Source: Ashinkailepas kermadecensis | Taxonomy: Eukaryota > Arthropoda > Thecostraca > Neolepadidae | Direction: 5' to 3' | Assembly: GCA_034440615.1 (NCBI GenBank) | Contig: JAOTOM010004867.1 | Span: forward strand, 372,001-436,000 | Length of the DNA: 64,000 nucleotides | Notes under the pieces: generated by a model | Told to the model about the DNA's origin: nothing | The model's database searches: none | Seen by the model: only the letters and a program-made list of their open reading frames with translations | Shown here: positions 34,341 to 44,904 of the stretch, piece by piece | How positions within the stretch are numbered: the first letter of the stretch is position 1 | Layout: each line of letters starts with the position of its first letter | Program-made: the position numbers and the translations under genes

Positions 34341-34984
34341 GTTACGTAAGGAAGGAATTACGTTAATCCGGCTTATGTGGCATCCGGTTATATTAATTAA
34401 GCAAGAGAGGAAAGATGAGACGCCATCAAACAAAGAACGTGGCGTAAATGGCCGATACATACATGGCATACAGGTTCGTGTACAAACATACATACATACA
34501 TGCATACATACATACATAACAATTAGAAGGACATTTTGAGGATGGGCAGTCTCGTAGCCTACGAACAGGCTCCACTGCCCACCTGCGACCTGAAGCGAAG
34601 CGGAGGCCTGTCACCCAGAGCGAGTCGTGGGCGTCAGGTCCGACCTTGTATGTGTCGGTGTGTGTTAAGTTAAAGCTTGGAAAGCCCTGAGAAGGGGGAA
34701 TACCACGCTGCTTGGAAAAACCGTAGGTAAAAACCCAAGCTCAATTTATGAGGAAAATGGTTTTGGCCAGATTGGATCGGTCACTGCCTACCTAATGTTA
34801 AATAACCTGTATGTATGTGTTTTACAACGTCGTGGAGGAAGATGTGTGTAGCGAAGTCCTACAGCTAACGAGGAGTGCAGCGCGTGTCATATAGCTTTTA
34901 ACTTCACATCATATCAGCTTGGACCAGGTAACGTACGACAGAGAAATCAGATCAGTTCGGAAAGTTTGGTGTCATGTAAAAAGC
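34341..34984. other. Unassigned DNA with a CATA microsatellite
   Basis: CATA repeats at 34485-34519. The remainder (34600-34980) could be the 3' untranslated part of the minus-strand retrotransposon to the right, but no poly-A tail or target duplication was found to prove the end. Confidence 0.4.
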
Positions 34985-36690
34985 GGAAAAGTAACTCGAG
35001 GAGCGCCGGGTGCTCATTCCTGAAGAGAGCCCGAAGCGAAACTTGCGTATGGATGTTGGTGAAATACTGGATAATAGCGCGACGATGAGAAGCATATGCC
35101 AGACAGGCAAGCAAGATATGGGCGACAGTATTGCGGACTTTACATGTGCTACAAAGTGGAAGGCGGTGTGGTCGATGAAAAAATATAATTGTGTGTCAAT
35201 CTGGTGTGTCCGAGGCGAAGTCTGGCGAGCACCACCTCGTTCAAACGGGCGTGCTGGTTCGAGGAGGGCCAGTTGGAACGTGTAAGCTTGATAGCGTGGT
35301 AGCGTAGCTGAAGGTGTGCGTGGCTGTCATTGTAGAGGTGTCGGATGGTGTGGAGTGTTGGGTGCGTGGTGTTGTGTATGGCGCGAGGGCGTCAACGGAG
35401 GATCGTGAGTCAGCGCAGATTGTAGTAGAGGCAGTGGTGTGTTGTGCAATGATGTGTTGGAGGAAAGTGAGTATGGCGACTAATTCTGCTGTGTATACTG
35501 AATGATGCCGTGTTAATTTGGTTTGACCAGTGTCGGGCCCACCGCACAGGCGGCGCCCGTACCATTGCTGCTACGGGAGCCGTCAGTGTAAAAGAAAGTG
35601 TTTGCGGGTGGGCCTCTTGATATTTTAAAAAAATTGACTTGAACGTCTATGGGGGTGAGTAGGTTTTTATTGTGCCTAAAGAGATACTCAAGTTTTGGGT
35701 GTTTCATGTGCCAGAATGGGAGAAGGGCTCGGTCAAGGGTAACATCGGGAAATTTCAGTGTGGATGTGAGAACCTGCTTCAAGTGAATAGCAATGCTGTA
35801 TTTATTTTGTTTTTGGAGCGCCGAACCGGGGGTTTAGACAATGCGACATTGGAGGGGTGTTGTGTAGCTGTGTTGTTGTCCTGAAGTGGTATCTAACGAG
35901 TTGTAGTGTTCTGCGGTGTTGTAGGCTAGGGAGATTGGTCTCACCACGGAAACTGGTGGTAGGTGTGGTGCAGTGTGCTTCGGTGATGAGGCGGAGTGCG
36001 TGATTTTGTGTGCATTCTAGTGATTTGGTGAGTGTTGGAGATATATGATCGAAGATAAACGCATTGTATTCCAGGATTGAACGAATCAGGGCAATGTACA
36101 TTATGTTACGAGTAGTCCTGTCTGCACCCCAGTCGCGACCGGAGATGCAGCGCAGGTGATTAAGACGCACAGCGCAGCGCCGTTTAATATGGGTAATGTT
36201 GGGGCCAAAATAAAGTCCTTTGTCAAAGATAATTCTGAGATATTTAAAGGAGGTTTGGAGGGGGATAGCTTGATCACGATAGCGGAGCGGTGTACTAGGT
36301 GGGATATGCCTGGGAAGCCGGGAAAAGAGCATAGTGGCCGATTTAGTGTGGGGGGGGGGGGATCTGTAGCCTCCAGAGGGAGCGCCATGAATCAATGTGA
36401 TTCATGGCGAGTTGAACAACGTGATTAGCTGAATCTGCCGACGGGTGGGTACACCAAATAGTCAAATCATCGGCATAGAGATAATATTTTAGGAGGGGAG
36501 AAATTAGGGAAAGTTGTTCTAATACGTCGTTGATCATAATGAGAAAGAGGGTTGGAGATATGACGTTGCCTTGCGGGACCCTTTGATCGAGAGTGTGGGC
36601 CCGGGAATAGATGTTGCTACAGCGGACGACTAAGGAGCGATTTTCTAGAAAGTTGGTAATAAAGGGCTTGGGTTTCTTCCTAGTGCCAGC
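34985..36690 (-). pseudogene. I/Jockey-group non-LTR retrotransposon: RT (C-terminal part) and RNase H, 5'-truncated
   Basis: Read from the right: RVPQGNVISPTLF and an IND motif (about 36640-36530), then the catalytic RT box YLYADD near 36480. Next come a thumb-like region (36395-35802), with FKYLRIIFDKGL in place of the usual F-L-G-x-x-x-D, and the RNase H start YTDGSRSS near 35590. A TAELVAI segment at about 35500 and an ADSRSSVDAL segment near 35425 continue the RNase H. The tail (35120-35230) ends with a Cys/His-type LPLCSTCKVRNTVAHILLAC region. Family role: copying element RNA into the genome by target-primed reverse transcription. Several frame changes and stops make it inactive. The 5' end stops abruptly at ~36690, where a gag relic in the opposite orientation begins. 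Confidence 0.85.
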
Positions 36691-36704
36691 CGGCCCGGCT
36701 GGCT

Positions 36705-38300
36705 GGGGTCAATGGGTGGGAGGTGCTGCTAATACGGTCAGGGTGGTGAATCTCCCTCTCCTGGCAGTGTGAAGGCGCCGCCTACCCCGTATAGCTTCGC
36801 GGACGTTTGGCGTCCTGCTGCTACGGCAGCAGGCGGCCTCCTGTAGAGCCCCGTGCGGTTGAACGTCTTGCGGGGCCAAAAACATGCACACTTTCATGGA
36901 TTCTTCCAACTCAAAAACCAACCCTGGGTCTTTTAAAAATGACCAGAACACTGGCTTCCCTAGCGGAAGTCGTAGCACTGACCCAACACCGGCAGAGACG
37001 TACCGGCCTGCATGTCTCCCTTCCCGTCCCGTACTGACTGCCGCTGCTTCTGTCTCCCTTCCCGTCCCGCACTGACTGCCGCTGCTTCTGTCTCCCTTCC
37101 CGTCCCGTACTGACTGCCACTGCTTCTGTCTCCCTTCCCGTCCCGTACTGACTGCCACTGCTTCTCTGCCGCTGCTTCTGTCTCTCTTCCCGTCCCGGAC
37201 TGACTGCCACTGCTTCTCATAGCGGGAATGCAGCCCGAAGTAACAGTTCGGAATCCCGGTTGACTTCGCCGCGAGTACTTATATTGAAATCGAGTGATAC
37301 TCGAAGGAGTCTGTCCCTTCCCGTCCCGTACTGACTGCCGCTGCTTCTGTCTCCCTTCCCGTCCCGTACTGACTGCCACTGCTTCTGTCTCCCTTCCCGT
37401 CCCGTGCCGCCCTGCACGTCTCCCTTCCCGTCCCGCACTGACTGCCGCTGCTTCTCATAGCGGGAATGCAGCCCGAAGTAACAGTTCGGAATCCCGGTTG
37501 ACTTCGCCGCGAGTACTTATATTGAAATCGGGTGATACTCGAAGGAGTCTGTCTGCTCTTTCGCCCTTTGAGCAGAAGCGTGGATGTGACAAATTTGGAG
37601 ACGTCGTCAGATGCAAAAAGCAATCGAGGTAGAATTTCGGATCGCTGATGACGCTAAGAGAACCCTCGAGACAACATAATGTATTTGCTACGTAGGATAT
37701 GAGGGCAGGATGAGGGATGCCACTATCTTAGCTCAGTCTCATAGGACAAAGAACCACTCCAAAGGTGTGATAAATTGTTTCGATTTAAGGAACGTATCTG
37801 ATTCTGACATTGTTGACGGCCTGAGAGAAGTTGGTGTCATTGAAGCGCGTAGGATCAAGGTGAGGAGAGGAACTGAACTACAAGCGACGAACACCATTGT
37901 TTTGAGTGTTAATTCTACAGACCTACTCTCGACAATACACGTAGGCTATGTCAAGGTGAAGGTGCGCGTTTTTGTTTCAAACCCCATGCGATTTTTCGGT
38001 ATCAGAGATGCGGCCACACTGCCCAGTATTGCCGCGGTCGCCCGTCCTGTGGTAGGTGTGGCACGTTAGAACACACTAGATACAAATGTGGAGCTGAAAG
38101 CATGTGGTGTGCCAATTGCGGCCAGGGACAGGTACCGCACGCTGCCTTTGACAAAGCCAGTACATTTAAAGACAAAAATACTAACCCTGAAATGCTCTAG
38201 GAGTATGTCTTTTCAGCAGGCCAGATAAATATACGCAGATACTCATCCCAACGTGTCGTACGCAAGAAAAGTAAAAAGCATACAAACTGCCACCACTCAC
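36705..38300 (+). pseudogene. Non-LTR retrotransposon 5' UTR and ORF1 (gag-like), interrupted
   Basis: After ~180 bp of GC-rich leader, an ATG at 36896 opens an ORF1-like frame (MDSSNSKTNPGSF…). It enters a 38-bp tandem array (37014-37450) and a 100-bp duplication. It then resumes with HSKGVINCFDLRNVSDSDIV at about 37755, the gag core found in I/Jockey-group ORF1 proteins. After a frame change near 38000 come zinc knuckles: GHTAQYC (first Cys pair lost), CGRCGTLEHTRYKC (complete C-x2-C-x4-H-x4-C) and CANCGQ…H. A region near 38200 (MSFQQAR) resembles the usual post-knuckle segment. Family role: RNA binding and particle formation. Stops and shifts make it a relic. It lies head-to-head with the minus-strand RT relic. 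Confidence 0.75.
37014..37553. repeat. 38-bp tandem array plus 100-bp direct duplication inside the gag relic
   Basis: The 38-bp unit TCCCTTCCCGTCCCGTACTG … CTGCCGCTGCTTCTGTC repeats in two blocks (37014-37200 and 37315-37455). Each block is followed by a copy of a 100-bp segment starting CTCATAGCGGGAATGCAGCC (37216-37315 and 37454-37553; offset 238 bp, one or two differences). The array and adjacent gag sequence were therefore duplicated together. Confidence 0.92.
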
Positions 38301-38712
38301 CGATAGCCTACCACTGCCTCTCAGTTTCTCTCCTCTCCCTCCTCCTTGCCGGAGGAAGAGCTGAATTATCATACTGAACCCCTCCTTATCACTCATCCTA
38401 TCATGTATATTCAAGCGGAGCTGCTTATTCGAGGTTGCTATCAATTTGTACATACCTGGTACCGTCTCTGGTTGTTTGTATTAGTTCCTTCGGTGCTGCA
38501 TGTCGCTTCCATTTCCAATTTGGATCTTCACCCATTGCTGTTCCATGCCAAAGTAGAGTGTGGATAATGTATGTAAATACTGCCGTGTCCGTAAATAGCC
38601 TACAACCCGCTTGCACAACTTTCATGCATGTTGTCCCTCTGTCTCGTCTCAGCTGATGACGGCTGAAACACGACGCGCACATTCGTCTCCACATGTATTT
38701 TCAGTCATGGTA
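38301..38712. other. Unassigned DNA downstream of the gag relic
   Basis: May include the decayed end of ORF1. No endonuclease or RT on the plus strand follows. Confidence 0.35.
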
Positions 38713-38804
38713 AGTAGCACACACAACATGGCTGGAACACGCTGCAGTAGCACACACAACATGGCTGGAGTACGCTGGAGTAGCACACACAACATGGCTG
38801 GACA
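38713..38804. repeat. 33-bp tandem repeat, ~2.8 copies
   Basis: AGTAGCACACACAACATGGC TGGA… repeats at 38713, 38746 and 38779. Confidence 0.88.
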
Positions 38805-39186
38805 GACTCACAAACATCGCTACATGGTGTAGGGATGGGAGCGCTGTCGCCTGTGATGCATGCGACACATGTGCGGTGGCACAGCGGCACGACGACTGTG
38901 TGACACTGTGACTGCCACATGTGTTGACCTCGCGGCCGAGCGGCGGAGCAGCATCGCTGCTATGATGCAGTGCACCACCGCTCTGAGCCGCTGCCGGCGC
39001 AGCTTCAGCCGGCAGGACGGCCTAGCAACAGTGCACGATAGGTGCCCTGCCCTCAGCCGCCCTACCCCTCCCTCCGCTAACGCCGCCCGCTCTCTCCCCG
39101 ACAGGTGAGTACAGTCGGTGACCGACTGGAGCGACCTCTGAGCCAGTGGAGGTTGCCGCCGCCCACCGGCCACGGTAATGTCTCTC
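38805..39186. other. Unassigned DNA with a strong splice-donor-like site
   Basis: A plus-strand frame (about 38860-39108) ends just past GACAGGTGAGTAC (donor-like AG|GTGAGT near 39104). Without a matching acceptor, domain or clear codon bias I do not call an exon. Confidence 0.25.
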
Positions 39187-39380
39187 AGCAGCAGCTGGGC
39201 TTGCTGGCTTCAGCCGAGGTGGTGTATCTGAGCAGCAGCTGGGCTTGCTGATCTCAGCCCAGGTGGTGTATCTGAGCAGCAGCTGGGCTTGCTGACCTCA
39301 GCTCAGGTGGTGTATCTGAGCAGCAGCTGGGCTTGCTGGCCTCAGCCCCGGTGGTGTATCTGGGCAGCAGCTGGGGTTAC
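39187..39380. repeat. 44-bp tandem repeat, about 4.4 copies
   Basis: AGCAGCAGCTGGGCTTGCTG … GGTGGTGTATCTG repeats at 39187, 39231, 39275 and 39319, with a partial diverged copy at 39363. Confidence 0.9.
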
Positions 39381-39682
39381 TTGCTCCCCGCTGCTGGACT
39401 TGCTGACCTCGGTCCCGGCGATGTCCTCTGGTGCTGGTTGCTGACCTCAAGCCGGAGGTGCATCGCTGGAACAGGTGTACAGCTGCCGCTGACGGCGACG
39501 ACGACCGTTGCTGTGCTGACTGTTGGCCGCTGGGTTGACTACGTCCATGCAGGGCTGAGTGGACAGTGTCACCGCTGGCCTCTGTAGCTGTCTTCGGAGT
39601 CGTGGCTTGCATTGCTGGTGCGAGCACGTACGTTGGCCTCCCAGGCTTCGATTGGTTCCGAGGTTTCGGCAGCATGGTGCCC

Positions 39683-40684
39683 TCACTTGATGCAGGTGGA
39701 GGCACTCTGCATGCGCCGCAGAGGCAGCTGCCTGTAACTTCGCCTCCTAACCGGCTTCAGGTCAATGAGCCCGCAGCTGCCGGTGCGATTCCGTCGCGAC
39801 CACTTGCGCTCGACCCGGCCCAGACCCGGCTTTGACGACGTTTTGTTGTTTTGTTGCTCACTGGTGCGCGTGGCAGCTTGCCAATGGCTCGGTGGACAGT
39901 TGTTGCCGAGTGGCTCGGCACTTATGACTTTATCGTCCGTTACCGTGTGGTGAGCTTTCACATCAGATAACTGGGCATCCTTAGATAGTGGAATGCCCTT
40001 CGTGCTGAGTTTTCCATCATCGATCTTGTGTGCCGCCTTTTCCTCTATGTGTACGACAGCGGGATCATCACATCTGCAATCATGCGAAGTCATGCTGACA
40101 TGGCACTCTTCGTCGTCCAGCTCCTCGAACAGAACCCTGTCTACCCGGTCATCGTCCCCGTGCTTGGACGACCACCGGGTATCCTCGTCTTCCTCATCCT
40201 CAGCCAGCGTCACCACCGGCTCTTGCGCCGTCTCGAAGCCGGCGTCCTCAGCCATGTCTCCGAACTCGACACGCTCGTGCTTGGTCTCGTTGAAGCTGAC
40301 CTCCTCGCCGTCCGCCCGCCAGCGGAGCGGCCCGAACGTGGCCCGCATGCTGTTGCGCATCAGCTCTGCCACCTTGACGTGCTCGGTGAACACGATCATG
40401 ACGTTCTGGTGGTCGGTGACACGCGCGCGACGCCGGTCCACGTCTCGCACGCGGACGCGCACCGCCTCGGCATCCCAGCAGCGCACGTCGTCACAGACGC
40501 GCACGTGGCGGCGCGCCAGCTGCAGCTCCACCACGTGTTCGGTGAACACGTCAATGTCCTTGCCGTCGGTATGCAGGTGCTGGTGGTCGTGGGTCATGTC
40601 ACGGAACCCGACCCGTTGGTTGGCCACCTCACTGGCGGTGAACGCGTGCCACAGACCGCCCTGCGCCCGGTGAACAGCCAGCAT
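39683..40684 (-). CDS. Unrecognised intronless host gene candidate, 333 codons
   Basis: I do not recognise the product. An uninterrupted minus-strand frame starts at ATG 40684 (A at -3, reasonable Kozak context; protein begins MLAVHRAQGGLWHAF) and stops at 39683. Codons end overwhelmingly in G or C in the first ~200 (GAC, GTG, TTC, CAC, CTG, CGC), unlike the repeats around it, which is the main evidence for real coding. Visible features: two related segments, DVFTEHVVEL and IVFTEHVKVAEL, about 55 residues apart; an acidic run EDEEDED in mid-protein; and a Lys/Arg-rich C-terminal tail. There is no signal peptide or membrane segment. GC bias fades after ~residue 230, so the true end could differ if an intron is present. 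Upstream, at the expected spacing, lie TATA, initiator-like and CRE motifs. This intronless layout with TATA plus CRE recalls immediate-early or stress-induced genes, but that is inference. Confidence 0.5.
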   Translation of the reverse strand: MLAVHRAQGGLWHAFTASEVANQRVGFRDMTHDHQHLHTDGKDIDVFTEHVVELQLARRHVRVCDDVRCWDAEAVRVRVRDVDRRRARVTDHQNVMIVFTEHVKVAELMRNSMRATFGPLRWRADGEEVSFNETKHERVEFGDMAEDAGFETAQEPVVTLAEDEEDEDTRWSSKHGDDDRVDRVLFEELDDEECHVSMTSHDCRCDDPAVVHIEEKAAHKIDDGKLSTKGIPLSKDAQLSDVKAHHTVTDDKVISAEPLGNNCPPSHWQAATRTSEQQNNKTSSKPGLGRVERKWSRRNRTGSCGLIDLKPVRRRSYRQLPLRRMQSASTCIK

Positions 40685-40908
40685 GATTGGTGCGCGCTGG
40701 TCCGACCGACTCGCATGCTTCACAATCGCCACCGAAGCGAGACAACGGGAGGTGATCGTGGATCACGCTCCGCACCACTGCCAGGCGTCACTGTCTGTGT
40801 CCTGGGAGCTTGTCGCGAGCCACTTCCAGCTGTTCTCGTCAGACAGTCAGCACGACTCTGGCCTCTCTGAAGAGTGAAGACCGGCCTCTCCCGTCCACCT
40901 GTCGCGCA

Positions 40909-40974
40909 GTACTGGCCGGCCGGCGGCGACCAGGCGCTTTATATCGTCGGCCGCCTTGCAGCTGGGTGACGTCA
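40909..40974 (-). promoter_or_regulatory. Candidate core promoter: CRE, TATA box and initiator
   Basis: On the minus strand: perfect CRE TGACGTCA at 40974-40967, TATAAAG at 40943-40937, and CCAGTA with its A at 40913. That A lies 30 bp after the first T of the TATA box, close to the arthropod initiator TCAGT. This predicts a transcript start at ~40913 and a 229-nt 5' UTR to the ATG at 40684. CREs bind CREB/ATF bZIP factors. Confidence 0.5.
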
Positions 40975-41690
40975 GATCGGCGGCCGGTTACACCACGGTT
41001 GTAGTCGGTGGCGCCGGCCGAAATTCGCCCGGGCGCCCCGACTGACTGACGTGTCGCCGCCGCCGCCGCCGCGCCGCCGCCGCCCCCGACTGACTCACGT
41101 GTCGCCGCCGCCGCCGCCGCGTGATTGGCGCCTACGACGCGTGCCGCCGCCGCGGTGCGCCATTTTCGGCGCCTTGCGTCGGCGGTCCTTCCGATCTGAG
41201 TCACCACGGCATTGTTGTCCAGTCGGCGGCGCCGGAAACCTTCCGGCGCGGTCGGGCGTGATCGGGCGTCCCATTCGGTCGCCCAGCTAACTCACATTCC
41301 TGCCAGGGATAGTAGTCGCCGCAGCAGGTGGCGACTTCTAACTCCTGCCATACACTGGCACGGTGCCACGTCAGCGAGGTCATCGGTGAGGCCGCCCCAC
41401 TTCTGTCCACGTTCTGTGAATGGTGTAGCAGCGGACGCAGCCTTTGGCACGCGTTCCGCACTGCGGGATCTCCCCGCTGGGGCGTTCCGCCGGTCCAGGC
41501 TGCCAGGGTGCAGCCGGAAAGCGGCCGTGCATCTGGCTGTTCTCCAGGAACACTGATGTTTTCCCAGCCATCTTCCTGGGATAGGCAGCTGGTAGCGCGG
41601 CCGTGCAGCGCGGCGGGCTCGGCTATAGCCTGGGGGGGGGACGGGAGCGGTAGTTGGGCTCGGCTTTAGCCTGGGTGGGTCGTGGAAGGT
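40975..41690. other. CpG-rich region with (CCG)n runs
   Basis: A dense CpG interval. Two copies of a segment with GACGTGTCGCCGCCGCCGCC occur at about 41048-41075 and 41096-41121. It could be the upstream regulatory part of the minus-strand gene. No coding feature is convincing here. Confidence 0.45.
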
Positions 41691-43052
41691 GTGCTGGTAC
41701 GGGAGTCAGGTTCGACTGTAGCCTGGGTGGGGCCGGGCAGGTGTGCTGGTACGGTAGTCAGGCTCGACTGTAGCCTGGGTGGGGCGGGGCAGGTGTGCTG
41801 GTACGGTAGTCAGGCTCGACTGTAGCCTGGGTGGGGCGGGGCAGGTGTGCTGGTACGGTAGTCAGGCTCGACTGTAGCCTGGGTGGGGCGGGGCAGGTGT
41901 GCTGGTACGGTAGTCAGGCTCGACTGCAGCCTGGGTGGGGCGGGGCAGGTGTGCTGGTACGGTAGTCAGGCTCGACTGTAACCTGGGTGGGGCGGGGCAG
42001 GTGTGCTGGTATGGTAGTCAGGCTCGACTGTAGCCTGGGTGGGGCGGGGCAGGTGTGCTGGTACGGTAGTCAGGCTCGACTGTAGCCTGGGTGGGGCGGG
42101 GCAGGTGTGCTGGTACGGTAGTCAGGCTCGACTGTAGCCTGGGTGGGGCGGGGCAGGTGTGCTGGTACGGTAGTCAGGCTCGACTGTAGCCTGGGTGGGG
42201 CGGGGCAGGTGTGCTGGTACGGTAGTCAGGCTCGACTGTAGCCTGGGTGGGGCCGGGCAGGTGTGCTGGTACGGTAGTCAGGCTCGACTGTAGCCTGGGT
42301 GGGGCGGGGCAGGTGTGCTGGTACGGTAGTCAGGCTCGACTGTAGCCTGGGTGGGGCGGGGCAGGTGTGCTGGTACGGTAGTCAGGCTCGACTGTAGCCT
42401 GGGTGGGGCGGGGCAGGTGTGCTGGTACGGTAGTCAGGCTCGACTGTAGCCTGGGTGGGGCGGGGCAGGTGTGCTGGTACGGTAGTCAGGCTCGACTGTA
42501 GCCTGGGTGGGTCGGGGCAGGTGTGCTGGTACGGTAGTCAGGCTCGACTGTAGCCTGGGTGGGGCGGGGCAGGTGTGCTGGTACGGTAGTCAGGCTCGAC
42601 TGTAGCCTGGGTGGGGCGGGGCAGGTGTGCTGGTACGGTAGTCAGGCTCGACTGTAGCCTGGGTGGGGCGGGGCAGGTGTGCTGGTACGGTAGTCAGGCT
42701 CGACTGTAGCCTGGGTGGGGCGGGGCAGGTGTGCTGGTACGGTAGTCAGGCTCGACTGTAGCCTGGGTGGGGCGGGGCAGGTGTGCTGGTACGGTAGTCA
42801 GGCTCGACTGTAGCCTGGGTGGGGCCGGGAATGTGTGCTGGTACGGTAGTCAGGCTCGACTGTAGCCTGGGTGGGGCGGGGCAGGTGTGCTGGTACGGTA
42901 GTCAGGCTCGACTGTAGCCTGGGTGGGGCCGGGCAGGTGTGCTGGTACGGTAGTCAGGCTCGACTGTAGCCTGGGTGGGGCCGGGCAGGTGTGCTGGTAC
43001 GGTAGTCAGGCTCGACTGTAGCCCGGGTGGGGCCGGGCAGGTGTGCTGGTAC
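41691..43052. repeat. 52-bp GC-box minisatellite, ~26 copies
   Basis: Unit CTGGTACGGTAGTCAGGCTC … GGGTGGGGCGGGGCAGGTGTG, 26 near-identical copies. Differences are single bases (GGGGCCGGGC, GTAACCTG, TATGGTAG). Every unit holds a canonical GC box (GGGGCGGGGC) within a run of three G3+ tracts. Spacing of 52 bp is about five helical turns. The array ends in a short duplication GGTCGGCCGGCATTCCCCAG (43055-43118). Confidence 0.97.
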
Positions 43053-43441
43053 GATGGTCGGCCGGCATTCCCCAGCACATTGCCCGTGGTCGGCCGGCAT
43101 TCCCCAGCACATTGCCCGTGCCGAGTACCGCCGCTCTGTGTTGACAGAACGGCGGGAATTTCGGTCGTTGGCCTTACACGTGTACTGAGCGAGTCCCACC
43201 GGTGCCGTTGACGTGGTGCTATTGGCCGATAATCTAGGTCTCAATAACGTGATGTCAGCAGCAGTAACAATACCAGGCTGTATACAAAAGCATTGTAGTA
43301 TAAACACAAGCTGTACATAAATGCATTATGGGGTGGAATGCTTTTATTTGACCAATTACCAGTCAATAGCCAAGTATTTAACATCTGCAAGCAAATGTTT
43401 TGCTTTCAACTGAGAAAGCATGAACTAATTGACATCACAAC
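43053..43441. other. Unassigned DNA between two minisatellites
   Basis: Apart from the 31-bp duplication at its start, nothing is recognised. Confidence 0.4.
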
Positions 43442-43617
43442 TCTGAACATTACTGCTCTGAACACTTGGCTACGCTACTACAGACACGCAGCGACACTAC
43501 TGCTCTGAACACTTGGCTACGCTACTACAGACACGCAGCAACACTACTGCTCTGAACACTTGGCTACGCTACTACAGACACGCAGCGACACTACTGCTCT
43601 GAACACTTGGCTACGCT
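43442..43617. repeat. 47-bp minisatellite, left part (split by element B)
   Basis: A 47-bp unit (CTACTGCTCTGAACACTTGG CTACGCTACTACAGACACGC AGCGACA), nearly four copies. It breaks off inside a unit after GGCTACGCT and the same array resumes at 50657. Confidence 0.95.
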
Positions 43618-44904
43618 CAGTGGCGTCGCCACGAAATCCTTCCAGGGGGGGCAAAGTCGAAAGGGGGCCTCCAGTTCCCCGAAAGGGGGCCTCCATTGTG
43701 TTAGGGTCTCATATTGTTTTTAGGCTCTTATACTATGGTTCGAGGATGGGGAACATGATTTCATATTCGTTTTTTTTGGTTCTTGGCATGGTGCATCATG
43801 TACTCAAAACGCAATAGCACTAATCATTTTCGCTGAAAACTGGGCCATACCAGGGTATAAATAAGTAATATTTGGATACATACATAAGTGCCAAAACAAA
43901 CCATCGTCTCAATGCTTTCTCGAATCTTCCCGCTGGCCTCTAGATTGCAGCGAGCTGGCGGGGCTGGTGCTAAGCATACCTTACAGATATCTGCCATCGA
44001 TAAACCCACTTTTAAGTCATCCAAGTCTAATTGAATATAGCTAGATTCATCACTACTGTTATTTATTCCCACTAGCTTGATGTCATAAGCAAAGCTTGAA
44101 CGACCATTTCTCAGTCCAAGGACGATAATTTCGCAAAGGTGACAACGAGAAGTGGATTGCATTGGTTTTCTGAGCGCCATCTTAGGAATTTATTTATTGT
44201 TATAACATTTGGTGCTGGCTGCAAGGCAACTGTCACACGAGCTAAAATATATCCTCAGCGAATAAATTCACGGCAAGAACAAGCATTGAACAGCAATGCA
44301 TAAATGACAATGCAACAATGCAACAATGTCAGTACATACATAATCCAAGCCTTCAAATTCCACGCCGTCACGCCCATCGTTTTCGCTGTGCTGTACCGTT
44401 TTGTAAATGAGGTTGAGAAGGTATGGAAGCTGGGAAGCTCTAATCATGCAGGCTGTAATAACAGAAAAGAAGTTTGTTGGAAGAAAATGCATTTAAACAC
44501 ATCATTCATCTCATTTTATATGGGGCATGGATGTTGTATTGTATGCTTATGAGGGGTAATTTGTCCACTCAATGTTGGCGTTTCCCCATGGGCGTATGTT
44601 TCGGAAAATTATTGAAGGACCAGTGGAATACCTATATTTGCGTCAAGCAGGAGGGGGCAAACGGATTTGCAGGGGGGGGCACCTACGCCCTTTAAAAAGT
44701 CCTTGGATTTCGACCGCTATTTTGTCAAAGGGTACATTTCGAAATAATATAATTAGTCATCAACTAAATTGTCCTGTGGAGGGGCCTAATCTACCACTAT
44801 GGTTTCTGATTGGTCGGATTTCAAACCTAACTCCACCACTCAGTTCTTAGGTTTTCTTTTGGTATCCCTTGATAAGTTACCTCACACTGCTGAAATTACA
44901 CCTA
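43618..44904. other. Unique left part of element B, no gene recognised
   Basis: About 1.3 kb. A minus-strand frame at 43824-44180 (118 codons) has no recognisable domain. Near 44640-44700 a G-rich stretch ending GGCACCTACGCCC resembles another CAGTGGCGT-type terminus and could mark a nested, decayed element. Confidence 0.35.

Noticed and set aside
38860..39108. Exon with a GTGAGT donor
   Set aside because: No acceptor, no domain, weak codon bias; a single donor-like site occurs by chance often.
40028..40870. 280-codon plus-strand frame opposite the candidate gene
   Set aside because: Antisense shadow: third-position GC bias and promoter motifs favour the minus-strand frame. This choice is not certain.
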